Under the pieces are notes generated by a model. The model ran no database searches and had not been told where the DNA came from. It worked only from the letters and a program-made list of their open reading frames with translations. Positions 1 through 8,659 of a stretch of 64,000 bases of DNA are shown here, piece by piece. The translations under genes and the position numbers were made by a program. The stretch is from contig WYAZ01000171.1 of NCBI GenBank assembly GCA_011526105.1, positions 62,001 through 126,000 on the forward strand, written 5' to 3'. How positions within the stretch are numbered: position 1 is the stretch's first letter; the number at the start of each line of letters is the position of its first letter. Source of the stretch: Deltaproteobacteria bacterium. GTDB taxonomy: Bacteria > Myxococcota > Kuafuiibacteriia > Kuafuiibacteriales > Kuafuiibacteriaceae.

Positions 1-352
1 AGCCCTCTTCGGACTGCGCCTGAATGCGCGCCGAGATGGGCGCCGAACGTCGGACGATCTGCTGGTTCAAGCGGTGAATGACGAAGGCCGAGACGCGCGA
101 GAACGGACCCTCGGAGGCGTTCTGCGACGTGAGTCCGAGCCCACCGAATGGGTTGAGCGCACCCGCGGCGCTGGTCGCGCCGCCCGAAGCGGAGCGCTTG
201 CCGTTGGCCGCGATGACCGCGTCCTTGTCGGAGGTCTTGCCAGAGGGGCTTTCAAAGTCCGCCTTCACCTTGGCGGTGTCTGGGCCACCACCGCCGCAAG
301 CGACGGCCATGACCGATGAGAGAGATAGAGCAGTTAGCCACTTGAATTGCAT
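1..352 (-). CDS. N-terminal part of a secreted lipoprotein, cut by the window edge
   Basis: An open frame runs from an ATG at 352 to the left edge with no stop, giving 117 visible residues; the C-terminus lies outside. Lys4, a hydrophobic stretch and a cysteine at residue 19 followed by glycines read as a lipoprotein signal, so the product is probably lipid-anchored outside the cytoplasm. Residues 20-80 are Ser/Gly/Lys-rich linker; from about residue 85 the sequence looks more structured. The start is supported by AAGGAG eight bases upstream. I do not recognise the family, and the visible part gives no function. Confidence 0.75.
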   Translation of the reverse strand, partial: MQFKWLTALSLSSVMAVACGGGGPDTAKVKADFESPSGKTSDKDAVIAANGKRSASGGATSAAGALNPFGGLGLTSQNASEGPFSRVSAFVIHRLNQQIVRRSAPISARIQAQSEEG

Positions 353-360
353 CGAACGTT

Positions 361-366
361 CTCCTT
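361..366 (-). promoter_or_regulatory. Ribosome binding site of the edge lipoprotein gene
   Basis: AAGGAG on the minus strand, eight bases before the ATG at 352. It supports reading this edge-truncated frame as a real gene. Confidence 0.7.
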
Positions 367-517
367 GGGGCGCCGGAAGCCTGCTCCGGCACGAGCTTAT
401 GGGCCGGGAACCTAGCGCCGTTTCGCCTTGGGGAGAAGCTCCCCCGGGGATGTGAAGGCGATCACCCCGAGGCGCTCTTACATTTCCCCACGCGCAGAAC
501 GACGCGAAGGCCCGAGC

Positions 518-1627
518 TCAAGGGCGCTTTTGGAGCTGAGGCGGTGTCTCATCTCTGGATTCGATCGCCATGCGCAAGACAGCTTTCAAGAGCTGATTTC
601 TTCGGACCTCGCCGAGGGTGAGCTTGAGGTCTTCGTAAACACTGGGGTCCTTGATGAGGGCGCCGATGGTGCCTTCGCCCTTGTCGATGCGGCGCACGAT
701 CTCTCGCAAGGTGCGAGCGGTCTCGGCGAGATCACCCACGGGGTCTTTGCCCGGCTGGGCAAACACGAGCTGATGCACGATGCCGCGCTCTTCGCGCATC
801 GAGCGGGTGATCGCCTCGATCTGCGTCGCGGCCTGGCCCAGCTCGGCTACGAGCTCCGCCCCCTTTGGGTCATAGATGAGGGCGTTCAAGGCGCCGGGTC
901 CTTTTCGGATGCTTCGGACGATGTCGCTCACGTCGTCGGCGGTTCCGCGCAAGACCTTGCCGCTCTCGGCGAGGTCGTCGAGCGCCTGGAAGATCCGCTT
1001 TTGGTACGCGTCGTCGTAGACGATGGAGTGCAGGAAACCCCGCCCGCCCTTCACCTCGCTGACGAGCTCCGCCAGCGTCTTCACCAGGTGTCCGAGGTCT
1101 TTCTGGACGTCGCTGTCCGCGACCGCATCCGCGATGTTGCGCACCGAGTTGGTGATCTCGACCGTGTTATCGAGCACGCGATCCGCCTTGACGAGCAAGG
1201 TGGAGATGTCCGCGGCCGCCTTGGCCGGAAGCTCCGAGCCCTCTTGGACCGGCGGGGCGCTTGGGGTGCCCACGAGCACGTCGATGGTTTTGTCGCCGAG
1301 CACACCACGCGAGCCGATGGTGGCGATCGAGTCGGTTCGAATGCGATCGAGCACGGATTCTCGGACCTGAAGCTCGACGACGAGCCGACGATCTTCGGCC
1401 GAGGAGGAGAAGCCGATACCGCGCACCACCCCCACGTCCAAGCCGGCGAGCCGCACGGGGGCTCCGACCTTCAGGCCTTCGACGTCCTCGAATCGGGCGG
1501 TGAGGACCACGCGCCCCTCGAAGGCGTGACGCTCCGCCCCGAGGAGAAAGATCATGACGAGCAGGAGGGACACACCCGCCAGCACGAAGAGCCCCACCTT
1601 CGTTTCGAGGCCGCGGTCTTTCCGCAT
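518..1627 (-). CDS. MCE/MlaD-family membrane-anchored protein
   Basis: 369 aa. One N-terminal membrane segment (about residues 12-30) is followed by an MCE (mammalian cell entry, MlaD-like) domain at about 36-115. The rest is a long helical region with four spaced repeats of the pattern GxGxxxxLIxD. MCE proteins are the substrate-binding, tunnel-forming parts of lipid transporters acting in the periplasm between the two membranes. The usual partners, an MlaE permease and MlaF ATPase, are not beside it; it sits eight bases downstream of a GspE/PilB-type ATPase gene in the same direction. A role in lipid transport is inferred from the family; the specific lipid is unknown. Confidence 0.85.
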   Translation of the reverse strand: MRKDRGLETKVGLFVLAGVSLLLVMIFLLGAERHAFEGRVVLTARFEDVEGLKVGAPVRLAGLDVGVVRGIGFSSSAEDRRLVVELQVRESVLDRIRTDSIATIGSRGVLGDKTIDVLVGTPSAPPVQEGSELPAKAAADISTLLVKADRVLDNTVEITNSVRNIADAVADSDVQKDLGHLVKTLAELVSEVKGGRGFLHSIVYDDAYQKRIFQALDDLAESGKVLRGTADDVSDIVRSIRKGPGALNALIYDPKGAELVAELGQAATQIEAITRSMREERGIVHQLVFAQPGKDPVGDLAETARTLREIVRRIDKGEGTIGALIKDPSVYEDLKLTLGEVRRNQLLKAVLRMAIESRDETPPQLQKRP

Positions 1628-1635
1628 GTTCGGGC

Positions 1636-3474
1636 TCAGTTCTCCAGCTCAGCGGTGACGCGGAAGATCTCTTCGTACGTCGTGACGCCCTGAGCGAGCT
1701 TGCGAATGGCTGCCTGCCGAAGGCTGGTCATGCCATCGGCCATGGCGGCCTTCATGATCTCTTTGCTGTCTTTCCCTTCGTGCACGAGCTTTCGGATCTT
1801 CCTCGAGACGTCGAGCATCTCGAAGACGCCGGTTCGACCGTACAAACCGGTGTGGCGACATCGCACGCAGCCCTGCCCCACTTTGACCGGCAATCGCTTG
1901 GTGGGCTCGTTCGGGTTCACGGGGATACCGAGCGCGAGGATCTGCTCCTCGGAGAGAAACAACTCCATCGCGCAGTCCTGACAGACCTTTCGCACCAGAC
2001 GCTGGGCCAAGATGCCGGTCAAGACCGATGACAACAAGAACGGCTCTGCGCCGAGTTCGATGAGGCGCGAGACGGTGCTCGCGGTGTCGTTCGTGTGCAG
2101 CGTGGAGAACACGAGGTGCCCGGTCAGCGCGGACTGAATGGTCATGGACGCGGTCTCTTGGTCACGCACCTCGCCCACCATGATGATGTCGGGGTCCTGA
2201 CGAAGGATGGTCCGAAGCGCGGCGGCAAAGGTGACGTCGATCTTCTTCTGCACCGCCACTTGGTTCAGCGGCTCGTAGATCATTTCGATCGGGTCCTCGA
2301 CGGTCACGATGTTGACCGTCGGCGCCGCCAGGTACTTGAGCGTGGAATACAGCGTGGTGGTCTTTCCGCTTCCGGTGGGACCGGTCACGAGGATGAGCCC
2401 GTTGGGGCGCCGAATCCAGTCCTCGTAGGTGTCGCGCTCCTTGCTCGTGAAGCCGAGGTCGATGATCTCGGCGAGCAGGATCTGAGGGTCGAAGATACGA
2501 ATGACGATCTTCTCGCCGAAGGCGGTGGGGAGTGAGGAGACACGGAGCTCGACCTCGCGCTCGCCCTTTTGGGTCTTGATGCGCCCATCTTGAGGGCGTC
2601 TCTTCTCGGCGATGTCCATGCGCGCGAGGATCTTCACGCGCGCGACCACCGCCGGGTGCACGCCGGAGGGGACCTGGCCGATCTCGTGCAGAACGCCGTC
2701 GATACGGAGGCGCAGGGTGGAGAGCTCGCGTTTGGGCTCGATGTGAATGTCGCTGGCGCGGTTGTCGAAGGCGGCGTTCAGCAAATACTCGACCGCGGCG
2801 ACGATGTTCTGGTCTTGAGGATCGATCTCCTCGCTGCTTCGCACCCGGACGAGCTGCTCGAGGTTCGAGAGGTTGTTGTGCGCCGACTTGCGGGCGTCCT
2901 GGGCGGCGGAGCTCACCGCGGTGCGGAAGCCGTAGAACTGGGCGATGACGTTGACGATGTCTTTTTTGGCGCTGATGACGACTTCGAGCTCGGTGCCGGT
3001 GGCCCGAGAGAACTCCTCGAGGGGCGCGGTGTCGTAGGGGTCGAAGACGGACACGACCAGCTTGGTCCCGTTGCGCTTCAGCGGGAGGATGAAGTGGCGG
3101 CGCGCGAAGCCCCGCGGCAGCGCCTTGGTCACGAGCTGCATGTCCAGCTCGAGCGGGTCGATCTTCTTGTAGGCGAGCCCACTGAGCTGGGCCAAGAGCT
3201 GCGCGAGGATGTCCTCGTCGATGAGGCGGCCGGGCGCCTCCGGATGGGGCAGCTTGGCGGCCTCGACGAGCTCGGTGGCAGAGACCTCGTGATGTTTGTG
3301 CGTACGAAGCGCGTTCGCGCCGAACTTTTCGCGCAAGAACTTGGCGCGGAGGGTCTCTTCCTTCGCGACGAGGTCGCGCATCTCGACCTCGCCGAGCGCG
3401 CCGGCCTCGGTGAGCAAGCTGAGCAGATAGGGGAACGTCAGCTTGGTCGGTCCCGGGGTGCGCGCGCTGACCAT
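1636..3474 (-). CDS. GspE/PilB-type secretion or pilus assembly ATPase
   Basis: 612 aa from the ATG at 3474; the frame stays open further upstream, but that part lies over the neighbouring lipoprotein gene. The N-terminal third resembles the MshEN/GspE N-terminal domain. The ATPase core has Walker A GPTGSGKTT at 365-373, an Asp box (VEDPIE, 392-397), Walker B near 429-435 (DIIMVGE) and a C-terminal zinc motif of two CxxC pairs (VCQDC, CVRCR). Such hexameric ATPases power type II secretion or type IV pilus assembly on the cytoplasmic face. No pilin, GspF/PilC or secretin gene is adjacent; the next gene is an MCE protein, so this looks like an orphan member. Confidence 0.9.
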   Translation of the reverse strand: MVSARTPGPTKLTFPYLLSLLTEAGALGEVEMRDLVAKEETLRAKFLREKFGANALRTHKHHEVSATELVEAAKLPHPEAPGRLIDEDILAQLLAQLSGLAYKKIDPLELDMQLVTKALPRGFARRHFILPLKRNGTKLVVSVFDPYDTAPLEEFSRATGTELEVVISAKKDIVNVIAQFYGFRTAVSSAAQDARKSAHNNLSNLEQLVRVRSSEEIDPQDQNIVAAVEYLLNAAFDNRASDIHIEPKRELSTLRLRIDGVLHEIGQVPSGVHPAVVARVKILARMDIAEKRRPQDGRIKTQKGEREVELRVSSLPTAFGEKIVIRIFDPQILLAEIIDLGFTSKERDTYEDWIRRPNGLILVTGPTGSGKTTTLYSTLKYLAAPTVNIVTVEDPIEMIYEPLNQVAVQKKIDVTFAAALRTILRQDPDIIMVGEVRDQETASMTIQSALTGHLVFSTLHTNDTASTVSRLIELGAEPFLLSSVLTGILAQRLVRKVCQDCAMELFLSEEQILALGIPVNPNEPTKRLPVKVGQGCVRCRHTGLYGRTGVFEMLDVSRKIRKLVHEGKDSKEIMKAAMADGMTSLRQAAIRKLAQGVTTYEEIFRVTAELEN

Positions 3475-3542
3475 CGCCGGGAGCCTACATCGGACCCCGC
3501 TCGAAATGAATTCCAGGGCCTCCAAGGAGAGCCCAGGGCCCC

Positions 3543-3556
3543 TGAGATGAGCTCTA
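3543..3556 (-). repeat. Copy A of a short interspersed terminal-repeat sequence
   Basis: Read on the minus strand this is TAGAGCTCATCTCA; its first three bases are the TAG stop of the Cys-rich lipoprotein gene. The same 13-base core TAGAGCTCRTCTC recurs near 21796, 56883 and 57038. Here it lies in the short gap before the GspE-type gene. There is no paired inverted copy nearby. Confidence 0.55.
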
Positions 3557-4606
3557 GCGATCGCAGAGGAAGATCCGGTCTTCCACCGAGGGTCCCCCGC
3601 CCGGGAAGTTCCGCACGACGGTGCGGTCGCGACAGAGCCGGCCGCTGCCGCCACAGACCTCGGGTTGCATGGGGTCGCAGAGCAGCGCACATCGACCGTC
3701 GAAGCAGACCTGGCTCGCGCACTCCTCGTGGACCACACAGCCGAGGCCGGGGTCCTTGAAGCTCGTGCTCGGCCGCGGGACGCAGCGGGTTCGGAGCACG
3801 CGGCGCACACCCCAGGCCGCGTCACCGATGGGCAGCGAGGGGTGGTCGGGCGCGGTCGAAGGGTTGGCTTGGCAGATCCCTTGGGTGCGGCCCAACTCGG
3901 AGCGACAGGCCTCGGCCCCATAACAGGCTTCGCCGTCGAGCTGAGCGCGCGCGGTGGACGAAGTGCGCAGCACGTCCGGCATACACACGCCGACGGTGGA
4001 GCGGGTGCTGGTCTCGCGAGAGAGCAGATGCTCCTGCAAGACAACCGCCGGGCGACATGTGTGACCGGCCGAGCAGTCGACCTCGCTCCCGCAAGCGCGC
4101 GCACAGACCCGGGCCTCCGAATGCTCGCCTTCGATCCCCAAACGTCCGAGCGGAAGGGTGGGGCCGGAGGCCTCGGTGAGGACGAACAGGCTCGGACCGA
4201 TGCCTTCGTCGACCGACCCCACGGCGGATGCACCCACGCAGTACGTGCCGTCCGGACAGGCGCAGTCCGACAGCAGGGTCGGCGTTCGCGTACTGGTCTC
4301 GAGCTGCAGACCTCGAACACACGCGACGCGCGCGGTCTCGTCTCCGATGAGGAGCTCACAGCGATCGAGTTCCGGCGCACATCCTTGGGCGTCGATGTCT
4401 TCGCGTTGGCAGTCGAGTCGAGGACGGCAACGCTCGAGCACGCAGGCGTGGCTCTCGGGACAAGGAAGCAGACCATCGTCGTCGCGAGCATCCGAGACGC
4501 AGGCGAAGCGCTCCGCGTCGATCTCGGGCAGTGAGACCGTACAGCCGAGAAGCAGCGTCAGAAGACAAGACGCCGACCCGGCCGCACGCGCATGGGCGGA
4601 GGTCAC
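3554..4606 (-). CDS. Cysteine-rich lipoprotein of unknown function
   Basis: 350 aa from a GTG at 4606 that overlaps the stop of the upstream PEGA gene (GTGA), implying translational coupling. The N-terminus has a hydrophobic run ending in LLLGC, a good lipobox. The mature part holds about two dozen cysteines in short spaced pairs (for example CACPDGTYC, CVHEEC, CDGRC-like spacing), as in secreted disulfide-rich proteins common in myxobacteria. No catalytic motif is visible. It is the last gene of an sppA / PEGA / lipoprotein operon. Its TAG stop falls inside an interspersed repeat. Confidence 0.85.
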   Translation of the reverse strand: MTSAHARAAGSASCLLTLLLGCTVSLPEIDAERFACVSDARDDDGLLPCPESHACVLERCRPRLDCQREDIDAQGCAPELDRCELLIGDETARVACVRGLQLETSTRTPTLLSDCACPDGTYCVGASAVGSVDEGIGPSLFVLTEASGPTLPLGRLGIEGEHSEARVCARACGSEVDCSAGHTCRPAVVLQEHLLSRETSTRSTVGVCMPDVLRTSSTARAQLDGEACYGAEACRSELGRTQGICQANPSTAPDHPSLPIGDAAWGVRRVLRTRCVPRPSTSFKDPGLGCVVHEECASQVCFDGRCALLCDPMQPEVCGGSGRLCRDRTVVRNFPGGGPSVEDRIFLCDR

Positions 4607-5601
4607 TCTTCTTCTCCCGGGTCGAAGACGTAGCCAAGCACCGCCCCGATGGAGAGCGCGACCGCCGAGCCGAAGAGCACGTTCGCGAAGGTGCGCTGGG
4701 TGTCGACCGCGCTGTCGTCGTCGGCAAACCGCGCCCGGGTGAATCCGGCCTCGCATGGACCGGTCGCTCCGCAGGCGTCGGTCCACGCGCTCGCGGTCCC
4801 GGAGGCGCTCAGTCCCAGCACCAAACCCAGCGCAGCGGCGCCCGCCGCGGTGCCGCCGAGGACCCAGGGCAAGATACCTCGGACGCGATGCAGCTCGACC
4901 GTCTCCACCTTGGTCTGGCCCACGAGCAACGTCACTTCTCGCTGCTCGCTCGTGTGACCTTGGCTCGAGAATCGGAGCTGATGCGGCCCCGCGCGGAGCT
5001 TGAGCGGTGCGATGGGGCTGCGGCCGACCTCGAGGCCGTCCAAAAAGATCTGGCTGCCTTCGGGCTCGACCTCGAGGCCTAGGGTCGCGAAGGCTCGCTT
5101 GGCCTCCTCCGGAAAGAGGTCGGCCGCGACCGAGTAGAGACGCGTCTCGAGCACCCCCGGCGCGCCCCGCGCGACCTCGATGGTGACACGCGCTTGCATG
5201 CGCGCCGCAGTGGTTGTGGTCTCGACCCTTCGGACATCCAGACGCAGGACCCCGGCGAGCTCGTCGAGGCTTCCGACCACCAAGGTGCCGGCGCCCAAAC
5301 TCGCGAGCTGCCGCGCTCTGCACGGATCATCGGCGCAGCCCGCCAGAGCCTCCGCGAGTCGAGGCCCGAGGATCTCGGTCGGCGCGAGGAGCGAGACGAC
5401 GTCGAAGCTCTCGAACCCGCGCAGGGCGGTCATCAGATCTTGGCTCGCTCGCTGCCGGTCTCCTTCGGGCGCTGAGCCGTCGAAGCCGAGCACGAGGACT
5501 CGGGGGAGGTTCGGCGCCGCGATGGAGCTCAGCGGTGAGGCGGTCGACAGGAGGCAAAGCGAGGCGAGCGCCGAGGCTCGTCGACCCCAGGCGTTCACCA
5601 C
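4603..5601 (-). CDS. PEGA-domain envelope protein
   Basis: About 332 aa with a GTG start (5601, or the adjacent GTG at 5598 that overlaps the sppA stop). An N-terminal signal is followed by a region of about 170 residues that resembles the curli-assembly/TolB-like 'regulated adhesin' domains often found before PEGA. A PEGA domain follows near 175-240 (GSQIFLDGLEVGRSP), then a membrane segment near 245-265, a loop with two cysteines and a final membrane segment. PEGA domains are surface-associated beta folds. The same layout is seen in the gene at 35168-36391. Coupled to sppA upstream and to the Cys-rich lipoprotein downstream. Function unknown. Confidence 0.8.
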   Translation of the reverse strand: MVNAWGRRASALASLCLLSTASPLSSIAAPNLPRVLVLGFDGSAPEGDRQRASQDLMTALRGFESFDVVSLLAPTEILGPRLAEALAGCADDPCRARQLASLGAGTLVVGSLDELAGVLRLDVRRVETTTTAARMQARVTIEVARGAPGVLETRLYSVAADLFPEEAKRAFATLGLEVEPEGSQIFLDGLEVGRSPIAPLKLRAGPHQLRFSSQGHTSEQREVTLLVGQTKVETVELHRVRGILPWVLGGTAAGAAALGLVLGLSASGTASAWTDACGATGPCEAGFTRARFADDDSAVDTQRTFANVLFGSAVALSIGAVLGYVFDPGEEE

Positions 5602-6644
5602 TCGGCTCGGACTCCGCGCGGCCAGCGAGCGCGTGTGCTCTCGAGCTCTTCGCCGAAGCCCTGAAAGAGGCCCTTCATCAGCGAGGCACCGAAGTCCCTG
5701 GAGAGCAGCGCGAGCAGCGGATCGCGCATCGGCGGATAGACGAAGGTCGGATCCACCGGACCCTCCTTCACCTTCTTGCCCTCGCCTCGCGCCCGCTCAT
5801 CCGCGAGCTCCGCCGCCTTGATGCCCGCTTCGTACAGGCCGCCGAGCTCATCGACCAGGCCCGCCTCTTGGGCGGCGCGCCCGGAGATCACGCGACCGTC
5901 GGCGACCAGGAGCACCGCCTCACGGCTGAGCTTGCGGCGCTCCATGATGGTGGAGACGAACTGCTCGAAGATGTCGTCGACCAGGCCCTGAAAGATCGCC
6001 CGATCACCCTCGGTCATCTCGCGCAGCGGGTTGCCGAGGTCCTTGTGCGGCCCCGACTTGAAGGTGTGCACATCCACCATGAGAAAACGCGCGAGCTCGC
6101 GGAGGTCGGGGGCCTGCGAGATCACGCCGATGGAGCCGGTGATGGAGCCGGGGGCAGCAAAGACATAGTCCGCCGCCATCGCGACCCAGAACCCTCCCGA
6201 GGCGGCCACGCTGCCCATCGAGGCGACGACCGGCTTCTTGGTGCTCGCACTTCGGATCGCATCGAAGACCTCCTGCGAGGGCGCGACCGCACCGCCCGGA
6301 GAGTCGATGCGCACGACCAGCGCGTCGAGGTCATCCTGGCGAGCGAATCGCCGGATCTCGCGGACGGTGTCCTTGGTGTTCATGATCGGCCCCTGGACCT
6401 CGATCACGCCCACGCGATGCGCGCTCTCCCCAATCATGTCCTGAGACTCGGAGGTCGGAAGCTGGCCGCAGGTCATGCAGCTCGCACCGAAGAGCAGCCC
6501 GATGAAGAACGGCAGGAGCAACCCACGAGTCCCACGGGAAGGGGGCGCGATGAAGCGCACCGGCCCGCTCGGCGCAGGGCGTGGCGTCGGGGTGACGGGG
6601 TACGACGGGTCTTCGGGGTACGGCGGGTCTTCGGGCTCGGTCAT
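5595..6644 (-). CDS. sppA: Signal peptide peptidase SppA-type serine protease
   Basis: 349 aa from the ATG at 6644; an upstream in-frame start at 6686 would add 14 residues without family support. A proline-rich cytoplasmic N-terminus with a repeated PEDPxYP unit precedes one membrane segment, then the S49 peptidase domain. The family serine-containing motif GSVAASGGFWVAMAA and a lysine motif FKSGPHKD are both present, giving the Ser/Lys dyad. SppA degrades signal peptides and other membrane-embedded fragments. Length fits the short single-domain (Bacillus-type) SppA. Its stop overlaps the start of the PEGA gene. Confidence 0.9.
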   Translation of the reverse strand: MTEPEDPPYPEDPSYPVTPTPRPAPSGPVRFIAPPSRGTRGLLLPFFIGLLFGASCMTCGQLPTSESQDMIGESAHRVGVIEVQGPIMNTKDTVREIRRFARQDDLDALVVRIDSPGGAVAPSQEVFDAIRSASTKKPVVASMGSVAASGGFWVAMAADYVFAAPGSITGSIGVISQAPDLRELARFLMVDVHTFKSGPHKDLGNPLREMTEGDRAIFQGLVDDIFEQFVSTIMERRKLSREAVLLVADGRVISGRAAQEAGLVDELGGLYEAGIKAAELADERARGEGKKVKEGPVDPTFVYPPMRDPLLALLSRDFGASLMKGLFQGFGEELESTRARWPRGVRAEW

Positions 6645-6771
6645 CCTGATTCCGTGGCGGCAGATCCCTATCGCACTCCCCTCCACAACGTCGAGTCAGG
6701 CGATCGGTCGAGGTCGTTTTTCAGCGGCGGCTCGCTGGCGATTCCCCTTCGCTCCGTGACAAGGTGCCCGC

Positions 6772-7806
6772 ATGCGCCTCTCTCTCTCTTTGGGACTGCT
6801 CCTTTGGGCGATCGGCTCGACCGCCCTGTTCACGACCGCGTGGGCTCAGAATCCCGAGAACCCGGAGCTGGAACAGGGGCTGCGGCTCCTGAAGGAGCGG
6901 CGCTATGAAGAGGCCAAGCAGGCTCTGAACCGAGCCACCCAGAGCCAGCCGAACAACGCCGAAACTTGGGTGGGGCTCGGGAACGCGCACCTCGCCACGC
7001 AGAGCCACCGGGAGGCGGTCGCGGCCTTCGAGCGTGCGCTCTCGCTCGCGCCCGACGCGCACGCGGTCCGCTACAACCTCTCTTTTGCGCTCCGCAAAGC
7101 CGGGCGAGTGAAGGACGCCGCCGCGAGCTACCGCATCTATCTCGAACATCAGCCCCAGGATCCCGACGCCTGGTACGGGCTGGCGGAGACCCTGCGCGAA
7201 GCCAAAGACGCAGAGGGCGCCGCTGCAGCCTACGAGAGCTACGCCGATCGCGAGTCTAGACCCGACCGCCAGACTTGGGTCGAGAAGGCGCGCCGCCAGG
7301 CCGCCGCCCTGCGGGCCTACGCGGGTGAGAGCTCGAAGCCCGCCCCAAGCACGCCCGCGCCCACCACGGGCGAACCCGCGAAACCCAGCGCCGCCGCCGC
7401 CGCCGCGAAGCCCGAGACCAAAGAAGGAAGCGCTGGACCTTCGTCGACCGAGATCCTCTCGGGCCAGGCTCGAGAGGCCTTGCGCGCCGGACGCTTCGAG
7501 GCCGCGCTCGAGATCCTCGCCGCCATCCCGGAGCGAGGTCGCAAAGACCTGCACGTCGCGGCGGCATTTGCGGCCGCTTACTTGGGCAGCGGCGACGCCG
7601 AGCGCGCGATCCAGTGGTATCGCAGCGCGCTCGTCGTGGCGCCCGATACGGCGAAGAGCGCGCTGCTTTTGGGGCTTGCCGAGGCCTACCGCCGTGACGG
7701 CAACACCACCGGGGCGCGCGAGGCCTTGAAAGCGGTGATCGACGCAGAGGATGAGGCCCTGAAGCCGCTCGCGGTGACGCGGCTCGACGCTTTGAACGAG
7801 CGCTGA
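6772..7806 (+). CDS. Exported TPR-repeat protein
   Basis: 344 aa with a clear Sec signal peptide ending near AWA at residue 25. At least four tetratricopeptide repeats lie at about 28-175, an Ala/Pro/Lys linker at about 185-225, and further TPR units at 230-340. TPR scaffolds mediate protein-protein contacts, here in the periplasm. The gene is divergent from sppA with 127 bases between the starts. A possible ribosome site (AAGGTG) precedes the ATG. No partner can be named. Confidence 0.85.
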   Translation: MRLSLSLGLLLWAIGSTALFTTAWAQNPENPELEQGLRLLKERRYEEAKQALNRATQSQPNNAETWVGLGNAHLATQSHREAVAAFERALSLAPDAHAVRYNLSFALRKAGRVKDAAASYRIYLEHQPQDPDAWYGLAETLREAKDAEGAAAAYESYADRESRPDRQTWVEKARRQAAALRAYAGESSKPAPSTPAPTTGEPAKPSAAAAAAKPETKEGSAGPSSTEILSGQAREALRAGRFEAALEILAAIPERGRKDLHVAAAFAAAYLGSGDAERAIQWYRSALVVAPDTAKSALLLGLAEAYRRDGNTTGAREALKAVIDAEDEALKPLAVTRLDALNER

Positions 7807-7810
7807 GGTC

Positions 7811-8653
7811 TCAGGCCACAGGGGGCGGCGCGAGGTTGGGCTCGCCCTTGACCCGCGCCGGTCGGCCGGTCTTCCAGTAGCCGAAGTAGCTCCGCCGATC
7901 AGGCGCGGCGGTGCGCTCGCGCAGCCAGGTGGCTGCGGGCAGCACCAAGAGGAAGTACGCCAGACCGAGCACCCCACCGAGCTTCGAGAGCGGGCCAAAC
8001 AAGGGTTCGCTCGAGGCCAAGCCGGTGATGAGGGCCAAGACGAGGACCATCGCGACGAGGAAGGAGACCGTCTTCGCGGTCTGTCTTGCGATGAAAGCGC
8101 GCGGATCGATCGTGGACACCAAGAGCGGCGCGTTGTCGGAGGCGGAGGCGACGAGGCCCGACTCGGTTTGCTCGAATCGACCGGCCAGGTAGACGTCGTC
8201 CCCCACCTCGAGCGGCAGATCGGTCGTTCGCTGCAGACCGCGGCGCTTGCGGGCGGCCTCTTCGGCCTCGGGCAGCTCGGCCTCGGTGAAGTGAGCGAGT
8301 TTGTGCGCGATGATCTCCGGATCGAGCCAGACCCGGCACGGCACTTCCCGGACGAGCATCGCGGTCTCGCCGACCCGAACCGTGCCTCCATGCAGGGAAC
8401 TCTCGGGCTTCTGGGCGCCGAACTGGATGCTGAGCGTGGGCCCGTCCGCGATGCGGCCGGTGCGCGAAACGGAGAGCTGCGCAAAAGGTGAGCCCTCACT
8501 GCTCGCAGCCTCGATGCGTCCGCGGAGCACGCGAACACCCCGTACCCCCGACCCGAGACGGCGCAAGTCGATGAGCGCCGCCCCCGCAATGAGGAGCGTG
8601 TTCACCCAGAGCACCCAGAGGGCGAGCACACCCATGAACTCGAAGCTCAGCAT
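7811..8653 (-). CDS. Membrane protein of unknown function, weakly GIDE-like
   Basis: 280 aa from the ATG at 8653 (a GTG at 8659 is two codons upstream). An N-terminal membrane helix is followed by a soluble region of about 165 residues and two C-terminal membrane helices, with a short basic tail. The soluble part, with a GDxVYLxGxxE motif before the second membrane segment, faintly resembles the GIDE domain of MUL1-type membrane proteins, but no RING finger is present. It starts six bases after the desaturase stop, so the two are probably co-transcribed. It ends four bases from the convergent TPR gene. Confidence 0.75.
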   Translation of the reverse strand: MLSFEFMGVLALWVLWVNTLLIAGAALIDLRRLGSGVRGVRVLRGRIEAASSEGSPFAQLSVSRTGRIADGPTLSIQFGAQKPESSLHGGTVRVGETAMLVREVPCRVWLDPEIIAHKLAHFTEAELPEAEEAARKRRGLQRTTDLPLEVGDDVYLAGRFEQTESGLVASASDNAPLLVSTIDPRAFIARQTAKTVSFLVAMVLVLALITGLASSEPLFGPLSKLGGVLGLAYFLLVLPAATWLRERTAAPDRRSYFGYWKTGRPARVKGEPNLAPPPVA

Positions 8654-8659
8654 GGGCAC

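Noticed and set aside
430-444. GGGGAG-AAG-CTCCCC hairpin downstream of the MCE gene
   Set aside because: Only six base pairs and no T-run on either strand; not called as a terminator.
428-1693. Long plus-strand open frame over the MCE gene
   Set aside because: It is the antisense shadow of a GC-rich gene; the minus strand has clear family motifs and a membrane anchor.
2569-3759. Long plus-strand open frame over the GspE-type gene
   Set aside because: Composition is His/Glu/Asp/Leu-rich as expected for a shadow; Walker motifs are on the minus strand.
3475-4491. N-terminal extension of the GspE-type frame
   Set aside because: Open only because it lies over the Cys-rich lipoprotein gene; the ATPase domain order starts at 3474.
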